This document shows positions 33,433 to 34,851 of a stretch of 34,851 nucleotides of DNA, in pieces; the stretch's first letter is position 1; every line of letters starts with the position of its first letter. Under the pieces are notes generated by a model. It searched no databases, was not told the origin of the DNA, and saw nothing but the letters and a program-made list of their open reading frames with translations. The translations under genes and the position numbers were made by a program. The stretch comes from a virus, in IMG/VR virus record IMGVR_UViG_3300010296_000032, positions 1-34,851 of that record. One strand, 5' to 3'.

Positions 33433-34187
33433 TAGATAACGCGAGTTTTTTCATGCCCAACACGAATACGAGGATCACACCAGATCTCAAAACCTGCCGC
33501 AATGGCGTCCAAACAGAAGGAAACGTCCTCTCCACACATATCCTGTACTTCACCAGATTCGAATACTTGCATCTTCGGAGCAAACCAAGGATACTTGATA
33601 CCTTCATTCTCAAACACTCCGTGTTTAATTAGAAGCCATCCAAAACCAGTGTAGTCTACCGTGAAAGGCTTCCGACGTTTTGAGATACTTTCAATAGTTT
33701 CATGATTCATCACTCCACCATTGCTTCGGAAATCATCTTCCTCTAACCAGTGAGCAACGGATGTGGTCTGCCCGTCCTCAGTACAGTACCATCCAGCAGC
33801 AATGTCCTTCTCCATCAGAACAAGTTGCCAGAATTTCTCGGTGTTAAAAACAATATCACTATCGATCCACAACTGATAATCATACTTCAATTTGCCGTCC
33901 CAAGGTTTCTGATCAGGACCACGCAGTACATTCGCACCAAGACACTTACATCGTGCGAAGTTCACCATTGAACTATAATCTTGCGAGATTTGGATACTTG
34001 CTCCTGCCTGTACCAAATCAAAGCACAATTGTACAAAGTTTTTTAGATATGTGTAGGAAACTCCCCTTCCAGGTAAACAAAAGACTACGCTCTTACCCTT
34101 GATCAGTTCTCGCGCATAATCGTAGTCCCATTCTGGTTGGGAGTCGTTAACAGGCGTTTTTGCCTTTACAGTAAATCCTTTAGCCAT
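33432..34187 (-). CDS. GT-A-type glycosyltransferase
   Basis: This 251-aa cytoplasmic enzyme is likely to transfer a sugar from a nucleotide-sugar donor. The N-terminal strand and loop (GKSVVFCLPGRGVSYTYLKN, about residues 30-49) fit the start of a Rossmann-like GT-A fold. LWIDSDIVFN at about 103-112 is the DxD-type metal and nucleotide-binding motif. GFGWLLIKHGVF (about 181-192) and GEDVSFCLDAIAAGFEIWCD (about 217-236), followed by RVGH, correspond to the acceptor-side ED and the C-terminal His seen in family 2-like enzymes. The role is unclear: candidates are virion glycosylation or modification of host envelope or DNA. It is the first gene behind a consensus sigma70-type promoter, and its leader is only about 15 nt with no Shine-Dalgarno. 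The 62-aa gene follows with a TAATG overlap. Confidence 0.82.
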   Translation of the reverse strand: MAKGFTVKAKTPVNDSQPEWDYDYARELIKGKSVVFCLPGRGVSYTYLKNFVQLCFDLVQAGASIQISQDYSSMVNFARCKCLGANVLRGPDQKPWDGKLKYDYQLWIDSDIVFNTEKFWQLVLMEKDIAAGWYCTEDGQTTSVAHWLEEDDFRSNGGVMNHETIESISKRRKPFTVDYTGFGWLLIKHGVFENEGIKYPWFAPKMQVFESGEVQDMCGEDVSFCLDAIAAGFEIWCDPRIRVGHEKTRVI

Positions 34188-34209
34188 AAGAAAGAGTAGT
34201 TACATCAGT

Positions 34210-34238
34210 ATCATACAGTATTATGTAGTGCTTGTCAA
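34210..34238 (-). promoter_or_regulatory. Consensus sigma70-type promoter
   Basis: On the minus strand TTGACA (34238-34233) is separated by exactly 17 nt from TATGAT (34215-34210). This is a near-perfect host housekeeping promoter, expected to start RNA near 34203, about 15 nt before the glycosyltransferase ATG. It overlaps the last codon of the upstream AbrB-like gene. The form suggests early, host-RNA-polymerase expression of the accessory cluster. Confidence 0.75.
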
Positions 34239-34429
34239 TCGCTCTTGACTTCCGTAATTATTATACAATCTCCCTCAACTTCCATGTTTATTGTGGTGCC
34301 CTCGTACCATCCAAAATCATTGATGATCCATTCTGGAATCGTAATATAATACTCCCCAGTCACTGGATCGACTTCTATGGGCACAATATTTTCTCCGGGA
34401 TTTTTTCTCATCTCATTAGACTCTATCAT
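34235..34429 (-). CDS. AbrB/MazE/SpoVT-like small DNA-binding protein
   Basis: From ATG 34429 the protein has 64 residues. The frame is open to a GTG at 34492 (85 residues), but the extra part (KFTRHYKNFFRYIKS) does not look like the domain, and neither start has a clear Shine-Dalgarno. The core VPIEVDPVTGEYYITIPEWI, then NDFGWYEGTTINMEVEGDCI and IITEV, matches the swapped-hairpin AbrB pattern (TGE-YI-IPE-xxx-xGW-EGT ... GD-III). Such proteins are usually dimeric DNA binders, often transcription regulators or antitoxins. No toxin partner is adjacent. It lies just upstream of the sigma70-type promoter of the glycosyltransferase cluster, so autoregulation or control of that cluster is possible. 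Confidence 0.68.
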   Translation of the reverse strand: MIESNEMRKNPGENIVPIEVDPVTGEYYITIPEWIINDFGWYEGTTINMEVEGDCIIITEVKSD

Positions 34430-34555
34430 TGATTTTATATAGCGAAAAAAATTTTTATAGTGCCTTGTAAATTTAGATGCCTTCCGTAACACTTTGTAGG
34501 TTAGGGTAGTTATGCGTTTTTATATACGGGGGGGCATCACGGCGGCACGCTTAAA

Positions 34556-34574
34556 GGGGGGCACAACGCCCCCC
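34556..34574 (-). terminator. G/C-run hairpin, possible rho-independent terminator
   Basis: On the minus strand GGGGGGC, loop of 5 nt, GCCCCCC forms a 7-bp perfect GC stem, 27 nt after the stop of the GC-rich basic ORF. It is followed by TTTAA, a short U-tract. A second C7 run (34528-34534) could pair with the same G6 arm instead, giving two mutually exclusive stems. The rest of 34493-34601 shows no gene. Confidence 0.55.
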
Positions 34575-34601
34575 ACTGCTGCTGTCACGAACGAATGGAG
34601 G

Positions 34602-34851
34602 TCAGCGAACATCCACCAGAGCGGATGCCTTGGTGCTCTGGTGAACGGAGCGGGAACCTGCCCCAGTACGAACACGGGAGGAACCGCCCTTGATACGGTC
34701 TGCCCAGCGGTTGGACTTAGCACCATGAGCAGTGGGCAGGCGTTTGAACTTCAGAGCACCAGAGGCGATGGCGGCATTGAGTTCGGCAGCGGTCATCGGG
34801 TTGGTCATCGGGTTCGTTTGAGCGGGTTGCGTTTGCCTGATTATCCTACCA
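34602..34851 (-). CDS. GC-rich basic small protein, open at window edge
   Basis: The frame ends at 34602 and has its first internal ATG at 34808 (68 aa), but it stays open to 34851, so the true start may lie outside the window. There is no Shine-Dalgarno at 34808. The sequence has a direct repeat TNPMTNPMTAAEL, then AAIASGALKFKRLPTAHGAK, NRWADRIKGGSSRVRTGAGS and VHQSTKASALVDVR. It is basic, with no recognised domain. Base composition is about 60 percent G+C, in sharp contrast to the AT-rich genes downstream, which suggests a separate origin. It may be a small DNA-binding protein, or part of a longer gene. Confidence 0.5.
   Translation of the reverse strand, partial: GRIIRQTQPAQTNPMTNPMTAAELNAAIASGALKFKRLPTAHGAKSNRWADRIKGGSSRVRTGAGSRSVHQSTKASALVDVR

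Noticed and set aside
34429-34492. N-terminal extension of the AbrB-like protein from GTG 34492
   Set aside because: The extra residues are unrelated to the AbrB core, come from a poly-A/T stretch and have no Shine-Dalgarno. The ATG at 34429 is a simpler start, though not certain.
1-34851. tRNA genes, CRISPR arrays, insertion sequences, attachment sites
   Set aside because: I read for cloverleaf segments, regularly spaced identical repeats and transposase motifs and saw none. The only repeats are protein-level modules within virion genes.

Overview
The window is about 35 kb of an AT-rich genome in which every supported gene lies on the minus strand, so transcription runs from high to low coordinates. 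The proteins match the baseplate and neck cluster of T4-like contractile-tailed phages, in the form seen in marine cyanobacterial myophages that infect Synechococcus or Prochlorococcus. The recognised proteins are gp25, gp6, gp8, gp13, gp14, gp15 and gp16, together with a DUF4815-type structural protein and a very large gp7-position protein. A related marine T4-like phage of another host cannot be excluded from sequence alone.

Reading in the direction of transcription, 34851-32111 is an accessory and regulatory segment. It holds a GC-rich basic ORF that runs off the window edge, a G/C-run hairpin, an AbrB/SpoVT-like small protein and a consensus sigma70 promoter (TTGACA, 17 nt, TATGAT). After the promoter come a GT-A-type glycosyltransferase, a 62-aa protein, a 49-aa Gly/Lys/Arg-rich peptide, a 227-aa protein with weak ATP-grasp character and an 85-aa acidic protein. 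Next, 32071-14931 encodes the baseplate wedge: gp25, gp6, a 4,423-aa protein in the T4 gp7 slot, and gp8. Region 14928-5572 encodes a 2,359-aa DUF4815-type structural protein, two small proteins (one 57-aa gene is easily missed), a 76-aa structural protein and a tail-fibre-like protein whose C-terminus is thrown out of frame by an apparent 2-nt indel. Finally 5569-1 encodes a coiled-coil protein, neck proteins gp13 and gp14, tail completion protein gp15, terminase small subunit gp16, and a long incomplete DUF5872-like protein where gp17 would be expected in T4 order.

Exact T4-type late promoter boxes (TATAAATA on the minus strand) lie ahead of gp25, gp8 and the 76-aa gene, with a fourth inside gp6 upstream of the giant gene. 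This suggests three or four late transcription units for virion assembly, against a host-like promoter for the glycosyltransferase cluster. Six gene junctions are 1-nt TAATG overlaps, which suggests translational coupling.

The most unusual general property is modular inflation of virion proteins. The same GxGY-type beta repeats and a small 'D-E-I ... RG' module are spliced into gp14, gp15, gp8, the DUF4815 protein and the giant protein, while the T4-like core ends of those proteins are kept.
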